Positions 44,870 to 55,400 of a stretch of DNA of 64,000 bases are shown piece by piece (position 1 is the first letter of the stretch; every line of letters starts with the position of its first letter). The DNA lies in assembly GCF_014898055.3 (NCBI RefSeq), contig NW_023604861.1, positions 78,566,292 through 78,630,291 on the forward strand, written 5' to 3'. A program made the position numbers and the translations under genes. The notes beneath the pieces were generated by a model. That model ran no database searches. It was not told where the DNA came from and saw only the letters and a program-made list of their open reading frames with translations. This DNA is from Talpa occidentalis (taxonomy: Eukaryota > Chordata > Mammalia > Eulipotyphla > Talpidae).

Positions 44870-47800
44870 CTAGATTCCTGCTATGAGTGAGACCATTCGG
44901 TATTTTTCTTTTTCTTTTTGGCTTATTTCGCTGAGCATGATCCCTTCCAGTGCCATCCACGTTGCTGCAAATTGCATGTGTTTATCTTTTTTGAATGCTG
45001 AGTAATATTCCATGGTATATATGTACCACATCTTCTTGATCCAGTCATCTATTTTTGGGAATTTGGGTTGTTTCCAAAGCTTAGCTATTGTAAACAGTGC
45101 TGCTATAAACATAGGGGTGCAGGTGTTCTTTGGAATGGATGTTTCTGTGTCCTTTGGGTAAATACCTAGGAGTGGAATTGCTGGATCATATGGAAGCTCT
45201 ATGTTTAGTAGGTCCAGAAATCTCCACACAGCTCTCCACAGTGGTTGGACCAGTTTGCACTCCCACCAACAGTGCAGAAGAGTTCCTTTTTCTCCACACC
45301 CTCACCAACATTTGTTGTTGCTAGTTTTTTTAATATGTGCCATTCTCACTGGTGTAAGATGGTATCTCATGGTAGTTTTGATTTGCATTTCCCTGATGAC
45401 AAGTGATGTTGAACATTTTTTCATATGCCTGTTGGCCATTTGCATTTCCTCTTCAGAGAAGTTTCTTTTTAGCTCTTCTGCCCATTTTTTGACTGGATTA
45501 TTTTCTTGTTGTTGTTAAGTCTCATCAGCTCTTTGCAGATTTTTGTGATCAGTCCGTTATCATTAGTGTTGGGTGCAAAAATGTTCTCCCAGTTTGTGAG
45601 GTTTCTCTTTGTTTTTGTTATTGTCTCTTTTGCTGTGCAGAAGCTCTTTAATTTGATGTAGTCCCAGCTGTTTATCTTTGCCTTCACTATCACTGCTTTG
45701 GGTGATGTATCTGTAAAGATGTCTTTGATGTGCAAATCACGTAGTGTTTCGCCTATATTTCCTTCTATATATTTTATGGTTTCAGGTCTTATGTCTAGTT
45801 CTTTAATCCATTTTGAGTTGATTTTTGTGTATGGTGTGAGGTAGTGGTCAAGCTTCATTGTTTTGCATGTAGCGACCCAGTTTTCCCAGCACCATTTATT
45901 GAACAAACTTTCTTTGCTCCAATGCATAGTCTTTGCTCCTTTGTCAAAGATTAGTTGACCATAAATCTGTGGGTTTATTTCTGGATTTTCTATTCGATTC
46001 CATTGGTCTGTATGTCTGTTCTTGTTCCAATACCATGCAGTTTTGATGATTATGGCTTTGTAGTAGAGTTTGAAGTCTGGGAGTGTGATGCCTCCATTCC
46101 CTTCTCTTTTTTTCAGGAGACCTTTGGCTATTCGGGGTTTTTTTGTGATTCCATATGAATTTCATCAATAATTGTTCTATTTCTTTGAAGAATGACATTG
46201 AAATTTTGATTGGAATAGCATTGAATCTGTATATTGCTTTTGGAAGGATGGCCATTTTAATAATGTTTATTCTTCCAATCCATGAGCAGGGGATGTCTTT
46301 CCATTTCTTTGTGTCTTCTTCTACTTCTTTTAACAGTGTTTTATAGTTTTCTTTGTATAGGTCCTTTACCTCTTTTGTTAGATTTATTCCCAAATATTTG
46401 ATTTTTTTGTTTCAATAAAAAAAGGGATGGTTTTTTTGATTTCTTCTTCTTCAGATTTATTGTTTGTGTATAGGAAGGCTACTGACTTTTGCGTGTTGAT
46501 TTTGTATCCTGCCACTTTACTGAACTGATTGATGAGTTGAATTAGTTTTTCTGTGGACTTTTTGGGGTTCTCTATGTATATTATCATATCATCTGCAAAT
46601 AGTGATAGTTTGACTTCTTCTTTTCCTATTTGGATTCCTTGGATGTCTTTCTCTTGTCTTATTGCTCTGGCTAGGACTTCCAGTATTATATTGAAAAGCA
46701 GTGGTGAGAGTGGACATCCTTGTCTTGTTCCAGATCTTAATGGAATTGCTTTCAGCTTTTCACCATTGAGAATGATACTGGCTGTTGGCTTGTCATAGAT
46801 GGCCTTTATGATGTTGAGGTATGTTCCTTGTATCCCAAGAATTTCAAGGGCTTTTATCATGAATGGGTGTTGCACTTTGTCGAAAGCTTTCTCAGCATCT
46901 ATTGATATTATCATATGGTTTTTATATTTCTTTTTGTTGATGTGTTGGATAACGTTGATTGATTTTCGGATGTTAAACCATCCTTGTGTCCCTGGAATGA
47001 ATCCTACTTGGTCGTGGTGAATTATCTTATGGATGCATTGTTGGATTCTGATAGCTAAAATTTTATTGAGAATTTTTGCATCAGTGTTCATTAGGGAGAT
47101 TGGCCTGTAGTTTTCCTTTTTTGTGTTGTCCTTGTTTGGTTTTGGTATTAGTGTAATGTTGGCTTCATAGAACGTGTTTGGTATTGTCCCTTCCTTCTCA
47201 ATTTTTTGGAAGAGTTTGTGAAGGACAGGCACTAATTTGTCTCTGAATGTTTGGTAGAATTCATTTGTAAATCCATCAGGTCCTGGGCTTTTGTTTTTGG
47301 GGAGGTTTTTGATTACCATTTCAATTTCGCTGCTTGTAATTGGTCTGTTTAGGTGTTCTATTTCTTCTCTATCTAGCTTTGGGTGATTGTAGAGTTGTAG
47401 GAATTTGTCCATCTCCTCTAGATTGTTAAACTTGTTTCCATATAACTGTTCATAGTAGTTACTGATTATTCTTTTGATTTCTGCTGTGTCCGTTGTGATT
47501 TCTCCTCTTTCAATGATGATCCTGTTTATTTGTGCTTTCTCCCTTTTTTCCTTGGTGAGCCTGGCTAGGGATTTGTCTATTTTATTGATTTTTTCAAAGA
47601 ACCAGCTCTTGGTTTCATTGATCTTTTGGATTGTTTTTTTAGTTTCAATTTCATTTATTTCTGCTTTGGTTTTTATTATTTCTTTTCTTCTACTGGTTTT
47701 GGGGTTTTTTTGTTGTTCTTTTTCTAGATCTTTGAGCTTCGAGATTAGGTTGTTTTTTGAGTTCTTTCTTGTTTCTTGATGTGAGCTTCTATTGCTATAT

Positions 47801-48695
47801 ATTTTCCTCTTATTACTGCTTTTGCTGCATCCCATACATTTAGGATATTGGTGTCCTCCTTGTCGTTCAATTCAAAGAATTTTTTAATTTCTTCTTTGAT
47901 CTCCTCATTAGTCCAGTGGTCTTCCAGTAGTGTGGTTTTTAATCTCCATGAAGTAGGAAAGTTCCTTGCCTTCTTTTTATGGTTTATTTCTAGTTTGATG
48001 CCTTCATGGTCAGAAAAGATGGTTGATATGATTTCAATCTTGGTGTATCTGTTGATGTTTGTCTTGTGCCCCAGTATGTGATCGATCCTGGAGAATGATC
48101 CGTGTGCGCTTGAGAAAAATGTGTACTCCGTTTTTTTGGGGTTTAGTGTTCTATAGATGTCTGTTAAGCCCAATTGCTCTAGGTCCTTATTTAGAGCTTT
48201 GGTTTCTTTACTTATTTTTTGTCTTGTTGATCTATCCATTGTTGATAGTGGTGTGTTGAAGTCTCCCACTACGTATGTGTTTTCTCTGATGTCTGTTTTC
48301 AGAGAGGATAACAGTTGTCTGATATATTTTGGTGCTCCTTCGTTTGGTGAGTATATGTTAATGAGTGTTATTTCTTCTTGAAGTATTGTCCCCTTGATCA
48401 TAATGTAGTGAACATTGGGGTCTCTTTTTATCTTTTTGAGTTTGAAATCTGTTTTATCTGATATAAGTATAGCTGTTCCTGCTTTCTTTTTTGGTCCATT
48501 TGCTTGTAGGATTGTTTTCCATCCTTTAACTTTGAGCCTATTTTTATCTTTTGTAGCTAAATTTGTTTCCTGGAGACAGCAAAAGGTTGGGTTTTGTTTC
48601 TTAATCCAGGCTGCAACTCTGTGTCTTTTTATTGAAGAGTTTAGTCCATTTACATTTAGAGTTAATATTGATATGTTAGCATCTGTATTTGCCAT
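44870..48695 (-). pseudogene. L1 ORF2 (endonuclease / reverse transcriptase), frameshifted
   Basis: Encodes the protein that nicks the target and copies RNA into DNA. The start is MANTDANISI. The APE-like endonuclease is complete, with its catalytic set at the positions usual for L1: N14, E43, D145, N147, D205 and H230 (motifs LQETNL, VGDFN, FSDH). The reverse transcriptase has the FADD active site near 46588-46599, preceded by SPGPDG and [10 protein letters not shown]. The C-terminal region follows to the LIAGI end, so the length is that of a full ORF2 (about 1,275 codons). The frame is broken at four A runs, at 47753-47758, 46402-46408, 46138-46144 and 45501-45504, and by a TGA at 45302-45304 that looks like CpG decay of an arginine codon. 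No large deletion is seen. Frameshifts limited to homopolymers could be real or assembly errors. Confidence 0.95.
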
Positions 48696-48769
48696 TGTGT
48701 TTGTCTTTCCTTTGATTTTATTTATTTATTCTTTTAATAACTTTTTTTTTTTTTGGCCTTCTTTCATTG

Positions 48770-49882
48770 TTATTCGTCCCTCTGAGGTTCTGGCTTTAGG
48801 ACTCCTTGTAGTATTTTTTGGAGTGGGGGTTTAGTTGCAATGAAATTCCGGAGTTTCTGTTTGTCTGGGAAGGTCCATATTCTTTCTTCAAAGAGAAAGG
48901 AGAGCTTTGCGGGATAGAGAATTCTTGGTTGGCATCTGTTTTCTTGGAGTCTGTTGACTATGTCCCTCCATTCTCTCCTTGCCCGTAGTGTTTCTTCGGA
49001 GAAGTCTGATGTCAGCCTGATTGGCTTTCCTTTGAATGTTATCTGTTTCTTCCCTCTTGCCAGCTTCATTATTTTTTCCTTGTCCTGGATTCTTGGGAGC
49101 TTTACTATTATGTGTCTTGCTGTATTTTTCCTTTCGTCGTGGAAGTTTGGTGTTCTTCTTGCTTCTTGTATATCAATTTTCAGCTCCTTCTTCACATTTG
49201 GGAAGTTCTCTTCAATTATCTCTTTGAATATTTTCTCTGTTCCTACATCTCTCTCCTCTCCTTCTGGTATTCCTATAACTCTTATATTTCCTTTCCTCAT
49301 GGAGTCAGATAATTCCCGAAGTCTTTCTTCATTCTTTTTCCTTCGTACTTCTCTTTCCTTTTCTGTTTTGGTTCTTTTTATTTCTGTGTCTTCAAGAGTA
49401 CTTATTCGTTCTTCCATTTCATCTATTCTGCTTTCATTGCTTTTCCCAGAATTCTTTAGTTCTTCCATTAATTCTTTGATCTCCTGCATTTCTTTTACTT
49501 CCCTCTTTAGGGACTCAATTTCATTCTTCTGACCATTGTTTTCCCTCTCTAGGGACTCAATTGCATTCTTCTGATCGTTGATTATTTTTCCCTTATCATT
49601 GTTTTCCTTTATGACTTCTGTCAGTTTTTTAATCACAGCAATTTTAAATTCTCTTTCTGGAAGGCTCAGAAGTTCTTCCAAGTTACTGTCGTTGCAATCT
49701 GGGGGCTGGTTTTCTTTTTGTGGTGTGTTTTTTCCCTGGGGAGTTGCTAGGTTGCGTGTGGTTCTTCTCCTCCCTACTGTCTGTTTTCTAATTTGTCGTA
49801 TGCGTTGGGACACTGTGTAGTTGGGACTGGCCGGCATCTTGGGTGAGCTTCTCTGCTCTCCTCTGGTTCCTCTAGGAGTCAT
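48770..49882 (-). CDS. L1 ORF1 protein, intact
   Basis: A 370-codon open frame encoding the L1 RNA-binding chaperone that packages L1 RNA as trimers in the cytoplasm. Residues 1-85 are a basic, probably disordered N terminus. Residues about 86-195 form a charged coiled coil. About 198-290 is the RRM-like domain, starting NIRVIGIPEG. About 291-370 is the C-terminal domain with the hallmark REWRDIVNRLQE and YPAKLSF. The coiled coil contains a 14-residue (42-bp) near-duplicate around residues 105-132. The length is close to that of other mammalian ORF1 proteins. The first ATG lies within a partial 5'UTR monomer and overlaps an upstream ORF by 11 bases. No disabling mutation is visible. Confidence 0.95.
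   Translation of the reverse strand: MTPRGTRGEQRSSPKMPASPNYTVSQRIRQIRKQTVGRRRTTRNLATPQGKNTPQKENQPPDCNDSNLEELLSLPEREFKIAVIKKLTEVIKENNDKGKIINDQKNAIESLERENNGQKNEIESLKREVKEMQEIKELMEELKNSGKSNESRIDEMEERISTLEDTEIKRTKTEKEREVRRKKNEERLRELSDSMRKGNIRVIGIPEGEERDVGTEKIFKEIIEENFPNVKKELKIDIQEARRTPNFHDERKNTARHIIVKLPRIQDKEKIMKLARGKKQITFKGKPIRLTSDFSEETLRARREWRDIVNRLQENRCQPRILYPAKLSFLFEERIWTFPDKQKLRNFIATKPPLQKILQGVLKPEPQRDE
49509..49592 (-). repeat. 42-bp duplication in the ORF1 coiled coil
   Basis: agggactcaatttcattctt at 49509 recurs as agggactcaattgcattctt at 49551, a 42-bp period equal to 14 residues or two heptads, so the coiled coil stays in register. Heptad-number variation is a known mode of change in L1 ORF1. 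Confidence 0.85.
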
Positions 49883-50159
49883 CTGTCAGTTTCAAGCAGT
49901 CTTTACTGGAGAAAGGTCCCTGTTCTAAAATGCCGATGTGGGGACACACTCCCCTGTGCGCCTGGTCTGCCCCGGCGGTGGGTTCCTGCTCCCCCTCTGG
50001 GCTTGGACTGTAGGCCAGAGGGGGTCTGGCGTGGGCGAACTTCCCCTGCTCACCTCTGGCTCCTGAGGAAGCCTTCTGCAGGTAGTCTTTACTGAAGAAA
50101 TGTCCCTGTTCTAAGATGGTGATGTGGGACACACTCCCTGTGCGTCCGGTCTCAGGCAC
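49872..50159 (-). CDS. Upstream ORF in the L1 5'UTR, 95 codons, overlapping ORF1
   Basis: An open frame starting MPETGRTGSV and ending at a TAG 11 bases inside ORF1. It runs through both 186-bp 5'UTR monomers, so its peptide repeats itself (ILEQGHFFSKDYL then ILEQGPFSSKDCL). The monomer length is a multiple of three, which keeps the frame. No known domain. It could be a translated upstream ORF that influences ORF1 initiation, or an accident of repeat structure; I cannot tell which from one copy. Confidence 0.35.
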   Translation of the reverse strand: MPETGRTGSVSHITILEQGHFFSKDYLQKASSGARGEQGKFAHARPPLAYSPSPEGEQEPTAGADQAHRGVCPHIGILEQGPFSSKDCLKLTDDS

Positions 50160-50297
50160 ACTCTTCTGCGTGCCTGGTCTGCCCCGGCTGTGGGTGCTCG
50201 CTCCCCCTGTGGGCTCAGACTACTGGTCGGAAGGGGCCCGGCGTGGGCTAACTCCCCAGCTGGCCACTGGCTCCTCTCGGCGCCTCTGCTGGCTTCA
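49898..50297 (-). repeat. Two tandem L1 5'UTR monomers plus partial third
   Basis: Unit 1 is 49898-50083 and unit 2 is 50084 to about 50297, with a start-to-start period of 186 bp. Both hold agtctttactg, gtccctgttcta, cctggtctgccccggc and ctggctcct in the same order. The segment at about 49840-49897, which contains the ORF1 start codon, matches the monomer end (ctctggttcct), so a third, partial copy forms the ORF1 boundary. Confidence 0.85.
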
Positions 50298-50534
50298 AGT
50301 CGCTAGGTGTCGCCAGAGATCTCTCCTGGAGCCCTTGGGGAGCAGATTTTCCACCCCGTGGGACAGGGACTAGAGCGGGAATGGTAGGGTAAACCTCAAC
50401 GGCTTTGGGGTGCTGTGTCTGCCTTGTGCCCCACCATCGTGGGGAACCCATGCCCCTAGTTTCGTGCCCTGGGTGTCAGTTCCAAAGCCCTCAGTTCCAG
50501 GACTCAGGCTGTAGCCCAGTTCAGTGGCGCGGGA

Positions 50535-51215
50535 ATGGCGCCTTTTGAATCCCGCTCCTGTGCCTGGGCGCCTGGGCCTGCTCACTCAGTGAGGGCCTCC
50601 GAGCGTCTCCCCGCAAGCCTCGGTCGCAGGCGCAGGGACCTGGGCAGCTGCGATCTGGATCCGCGTTTGCTTTTCAACTGCACTGCTTTTCCGAGCACGA
50701 TCCCGATTCCGATCCGCACTTGGTTTTCCAGCGCGCCGCTGTTCCACGCAATCCTGACCGCGATCCGCGCCTGTTTTTCCAGCGCGCCGCCTTTCCGTGC
50801 AGGCTTACCGGGCGGCCCGGGGCTGTGTGCTGGTGCTGGTCTCCTCCCCAGGGGCGGGGTCTCTCTTCAATGGCGCCCGGAGCCGTTCGCACCGCGGCGG
50901 ATCCTGTGGGGTTCTCCACAGCTCCCGTTCACGGGGTGTGGTGGCTGCAATAGTTCCTTTCCACTCACAGTCCCGCTTGCTGCGTCGTTTGTTGTTGTTG
51001 GTCGTTTTAGTTTGTTGTTTTCCTCCTCTCTGCGGGTCGGAGAGTGCCGCCTCTGTGGGCGGGGGAGGGGAGCAGGGTTCTGCGCTTCCCTCCCTTCTGG
51101 TCCTCTTTTATGGCCACTTTCTTCTTTGGGCAGTTCGCTGGCATCACCCGTTTATCTTCCGTGTCCCAGTTCTCACTGGGACCTGCCGCTTTTCCTCCCT
51201 ATTAACTTTTTTTAA
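50535..51215 (+). other. Antisense 226-codon open frame in the L1 5'UTR
   Basis: Runs opposite to L1 transcription through GC-rich sequence where stop codons are rare by composition. It is in the same place and direction as the primate antisense ORF0 but much longer, with no similarity that I can see. Most likely a by-product of base composition; listed because it is the longest non-L1-protein frame in the window. Confidence 0.2.
50658..50812. repeat. Three tandem CpG-rich units of about 52 bp in the L1 5'UTR
   Basis: Units start gatccgcgtttg (50658), gatccgcacttg (50711) and gatccgcgcctg (50762). The last two share ttttccagcgcgccgc and the first is more diverged. A CpG-dense array, and a potential methylation target or factor-binding array. 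Confidence 0.85.
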
Positions 51216-51259
51216 TGGGAGATCTTACTCGCAGCGTCTCCTCGCCGCCATGTTGCTCC

Positions 51260-51275
51260 TCAAAAGGAAATTTTT
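51260..51275. repeat. L1 target-site duplication, 5' side of the element
   Basis: tcaaaaggaaattttt, an exact copy of 44676-44691, directly abutting the L1 5' end. Confidence 0.97.
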
Positions 51276-51939
51276 GATCTTCCCCTCACACACAATTTTT
51301 TTTCAGTGTTTCAGCTGTGTATACTAGAGACTAAGGTGTATTCCCTTACCCACTTCATTACCAAATGCTATTATTACTTACTTCTAAATGTTTTCTAGAG
51401 CTTCCCATCTCCATAGGTCTCTCTCCATGATCCTAGATTCCCCTACAGCTAGCTTTGATTATTTACTGGGGCTGCACTTCCACCACCAATCTCTGCTCAG
51501 ATCATGCTCCATGTTACTTCCAGACTGTCACAACTTGGGTTTACAAGGAAGCCAACTCAAGATGGAGATTAGAATGCTAGACATTTATTAGGCAATATTT
51601 CTGGTGGAAAGGTTGGAAAGGATGCTTGGACAGGTGGAGTTGCGCTATAACATCTCCATCAAAGCCTCAGTCAACACTGTGGGGATTTCTGAAGATGAGA
51701 TGACCCTATAGAGCTTTCCCAAGGTAGGAGAGCAGGTCAGGCCTTCATACCCCTTGCACTGCTCAGGATGTGAGCCCCGAGAAGGGCCTGACCTTGGAAA
51801 TGGTCACTCTGCAATTCAAACAATTCCCAAAGGGATTTTCCAGCTGAGGAATATCTTCTGATAGGACTATCAGTGTCTAGGGTAGTAGATTCTTCATTTT
51901 TGAAGGGGGATTTGTATCGCATAGTGAGTTTTTCTATTC
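51276..51939. other. Intergenic stretch right of the L1
   Basis: Unassigned; no supported gene. Confidence 0.4.
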
Positions 51940-52490
51940 TGTTCATATCACCCTATATTTAAAAAAATCAGTGACTTCTAGTGACCATAGAAAAGGCCAA
52001 AACTCACCTTATAACATGATCCTCAAAGCTGTACATGGTCTGACTCCTAAGTGACCTTTCCAATTTATCTCCATCCTACTCAAGTTTGCTCTCTGGCTTC
52101 CAGCCACATTGTCCTGTTTTCAGTTCCTTATATTTATTTTGCTTCCTCCTACCACTGGGACTTTGCGCATGCTATTTACAGTTTTCAGTTCTCTCCACCC
52201 TCACTTCACCTAGTAGAACGATTATTGCTTCCCTCAACACCTCTTCTTGAGCTCCCTAACTTGGTCATTCTCATTATAGACTCTCACAGCACATTTTCCT
52301 TTGTTTAGTACATGTATTGGTTATAGTTTCACACAATTGTGTAATTATTTTTTGTCAACTGTATCTCCCTTTAAAGGGGTTGCTCCATGAGAATAAGACT
52401 GCCCCTATTTTTTGCTCACCATTGACACCCTAGGCTTCTCAAAGTTCCTGGCCTGTGAGTGCTCAGAGAATACCGATTGGTTGCATAAAA
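51940..52490 (+). repeat. L2 LINE 3' end
   Basis: Long sense L2 segment: acatgatcctcaaagctgta, tctctggcttccagccacat, ccactgggactttgcgcatg, gttgctccatgagaataaga and aaagttcctggcctgtgagt. Confidence 0.7.
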
Positions 52491-55400
52491 AGTGCATGAA
52501 TGTGCTTACTTTGTGTATCATGGCACCAGAGATTGATGAGATCACATGGATTTATTCAAACAGCTGCTTAGTATTAAAGGATATTTAAAGTCATTTGTAT
52601 TTGCATATTTTCGGGAGCTTCTGCCTTCTGCTCCCATCTTGAATTGGACCATTGATTTTTCTCATTTTACTGCTTCTTTGCCTTAGTTGTGGTCTTCTCT
52701 TAAATGATCAAAGAAAAATCTAAAATGGATTGCTGAATTAAATCCAATCAAGATTAAAAGAATTTTTTTGACTTAAAATAAAATATTCAATCTCACAGAT
52801 CTTCTGCTTTTCATTCAGTTGGTTGATAGAAATGCAATCTCTACTCCATTCAGTATCCCACACCCACACCCACACCCAAGTCCAAACTGCATGATAAAGA
52901 AATGAGAGAAACAAGCACAAGAAAGAAGATTGGCCCACAAGGTATATTTCTGGGCTCAACTTTAAAGAACAATGATTTGGAATTCTGGGTCATAATTCAC
53001 CAATCAGGCTACATATGCAAATGAGAACATCCTACTTGTTCAAAAGAGTTCCGTAAATAATATTATTCATCTTCTAGAAGCAAGCCATATTTTTACTGGA
53101 CTTTTTACTTCAGTCCTGCATTACTAATGAGAATATATATTTTTAGAACTCTTATTTATTTCCCTTCTGCTTAATATTTCAATCAAATATACATTTACTG
53201 TATTAATCACAGAACATGATGGTTTTAAAACCTCAGAAATCATTTTAATTGAATACCTCATGTCCGTTTAATCTAAAGTTAATAAAATCTTTTTTTAACA
53301 TCATGGTATCCAATTTTAATTTCTTGCTGTAGGACATTCATCCCTCTCCTCCCCAATTTTTTTTCTAGAGTCTATCTTGTAAAGAAATTCATATTTTATT
53401 TTGAAATCAAAGTTATATTCTTTTTATGTAAAAATACTAACCTATTATTTTCCTAATATCAGTGTAGTAACCAATAAAATATAGAATTGTGCCCAATGAT
53501 AAAAATTTATGATAAATCCTCTTAAATTGTATTTTGAAATGAGAAACTCTCAACTGATATTAGTTACATTCAGACATGAAGACATATGAAGACATGAAGA
53601 TAACATATCAGTTATTATGTCTGAAGATAACTAATAAGGAAAAAGTTCTGTTATAAAATATTTATGTATCTGCTTCAGAGAGAGTTCTAGGGGTTGGACA
53701 TGGTATTGCACATGGCACCAAGTAGTGTTGGTTTCATTAATCTAAGTAGAATTAGCATGATTGCAACAATTATGGATTCGGGATCCAAGCAATGGAATTC
53801 ATTATTCCATACATATGTGTTGCCCCTGTTCCTTCCCATTTACCTTTAGAATTGTCTATTGTTCCTAATCTACAGATAATATGTGATGAATGGCTCTTTA
53901 TCTATTATTTAGTCAGAATTTCTTGGCTCCATGTTCATATTGTAAAGTGAAGGGAAAGGTGGCTATTAATAAATGAAGGGAAATTTTTGTCTCAGAAACA
54001 TTTGGCGCATATTCTCTTAGAGCTTCCTATATTTTGGGGTCCAATTAATTGGGTAAGAGTTATCTCTCCTTTAAATTTTGTACTATCTTGTGCTGCGAAA
54101 AGGAGGGCATCATTTAGGGTCCTTCTTATGCAAATACTTGATTTGAGTGCTAGCCATGTATGAGGTCAGTAAACCTACTCCTTTTGGAGAATAGTATCTT
54201 AATGTCAGATAGCTAGGGGGACTAGATAATTCCTTTACCAAACTGGGACACTTTTCAAAATGAACAAAGACACCTTACTGAGTCAGGCTAACTAGTGTAA
54301 ATCTCAAGTGTTCTTGGAAAAACAGCACATCTGGTAGCTCTATTTAACTGTATCTGGAGTACTGACCGTTTGACCCCCAGAAAAACTTTCCATGAACACT
54401 TTTCTGCAAAAAGTTAACTGATGTTCTATGCTACACAAACCCAGTCTGACATACACTTCTCAAAATCACATGAATCAAATCATTTTGATTATAGAACAAA
54501 GTTGTGAAGCTCCAAAAATGCCCTGGTATATAGTAGATATTGGGTGTTCCTTTAAGTCCCTTTAGCACAGCCCTGCTCATGGTCTTAGAATCCTAGAGAC
54601 CCACAGTTCTAGACCAGTGCTGAAAAATCTTTGTACTCAACTTTCTGTGTGGCTGCACAATAGTCCACTGAGCACCTAGATCTGCATTTACTTACTCACA
54701 ATCCTGTTGTTTTCCATTTTAGGTTGATTTCTGATGTCCTGGCTTCTGGTTTCTGCCTTTGTGGATGCAAGGATCCCAAGGTAGGACATCATACAAAGCA
54801 TGAGACTTCTTTATATTTTTATACTTACTCCCTAAGAGAATAACTGTGAGCCAGCTTGAAGAAGGATACAGTCAGTGGAGCGTGGAACTTCCCTATCACC
54901 TTGTAGGTCATTCTGCTCTTGGAGAGACAAGGTTGTGGCAGACTGCTTATGGCCGCCTTTCCTAGAGCTACACAATCTTGGTATCAGACTCAGAGGTCAA
55001 ACAATACAATCTTGAATTTTTTTGAGGAGGCATTGTTTAGGAATTTTTCTTCCTGAGAGGATCCTTTGTTTGGAAGTGACCAGAAAGGATGAGTTATTGA
55101 ACGACTCTTCTGTCATGGTCCAATGGGCAGAGAAAAAGCAATGTTGCTATTACCTACAGACATTCAGGAAGACAGGTGCAATAAGTTGCAGATAATTAAC
55201 TTGTTCATAATCCAAATATTGGAGGCAAATCTCATCAGTCTTGGAGCCCTGGGGGAGAGGGAATGTGCTTTACAAACTAAGCTGTGAAAAGAAGGGAGGA
55301 GTTTAGAGAAGGAAAATCTTGGTCAATATTTTACATGATTCTCAACTCAAGGAATCCCTGGGTCATCAAAAGGCTTTCTTCATATGGTGCAGATATATCC

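Larger units (their letters stand above)
44692..51259 (-). mobile_element. L1: Full-length LINE-1 retrotransposon
   Basis: About 6.57 kb from a GC-rich 5'UTR (51259 down to 49883) through ORF1 (49882-48770), a 74-bp spacer, ORF2 (48695-44870) and a 178-bp 3'UTR to a short A tail. Perfect 16-bp duplications on both sides show a single target-primed insertion that kept its 5' end. The 5' terminus reads GGAGCAACATGGCGGCGAGG. ORF1 is intact but ORF2 carries four frameshifts and one stop, so as given it is not autonomous. The copy is much less decayed than the other L1 pieces in this window, so it belongs to a young lineage. L1 machinery of this kind very probably mobilised the SINEs. Confidence 0.97.
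49883..51259 (-). promoter_or_regulatory. L1 5'UTR / internal promoter
   Basis: About 1.38 kb, GC- and CpG-rich in contrast to the CpG-poor flanks. The first bases contain AACATGGCGGC (51244-51254 on the plus strand), a good match to the YY1 core that sets the start site in human L1. Two repeat systems are inside: two 186-bp monomers next to ORF1 (49898-50297) and three units of about 52 bp (50658-50812). A 226-codon antisense frame lies at 50535-51215. Confidence 0.85.

Noticed and set aside
48415..49532. Plus-strand frames of 139 and 192 codons
   Set aside because: Antisense shadows of L1 ORF2 and ORF1.
49898..50812. CRISPR-like array
   Set aside because: Tandem units without spacers, inside an L1 5'UTR of a mammalian genome; no short palindromic repeat with unique spacers anywhere in the window.
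50520..51090. CpG island of a host gene
   Set aside because: The CpG-rich block lies wholly inside the L1 5'UTR between the target-site duplications, so it belongs to the element.
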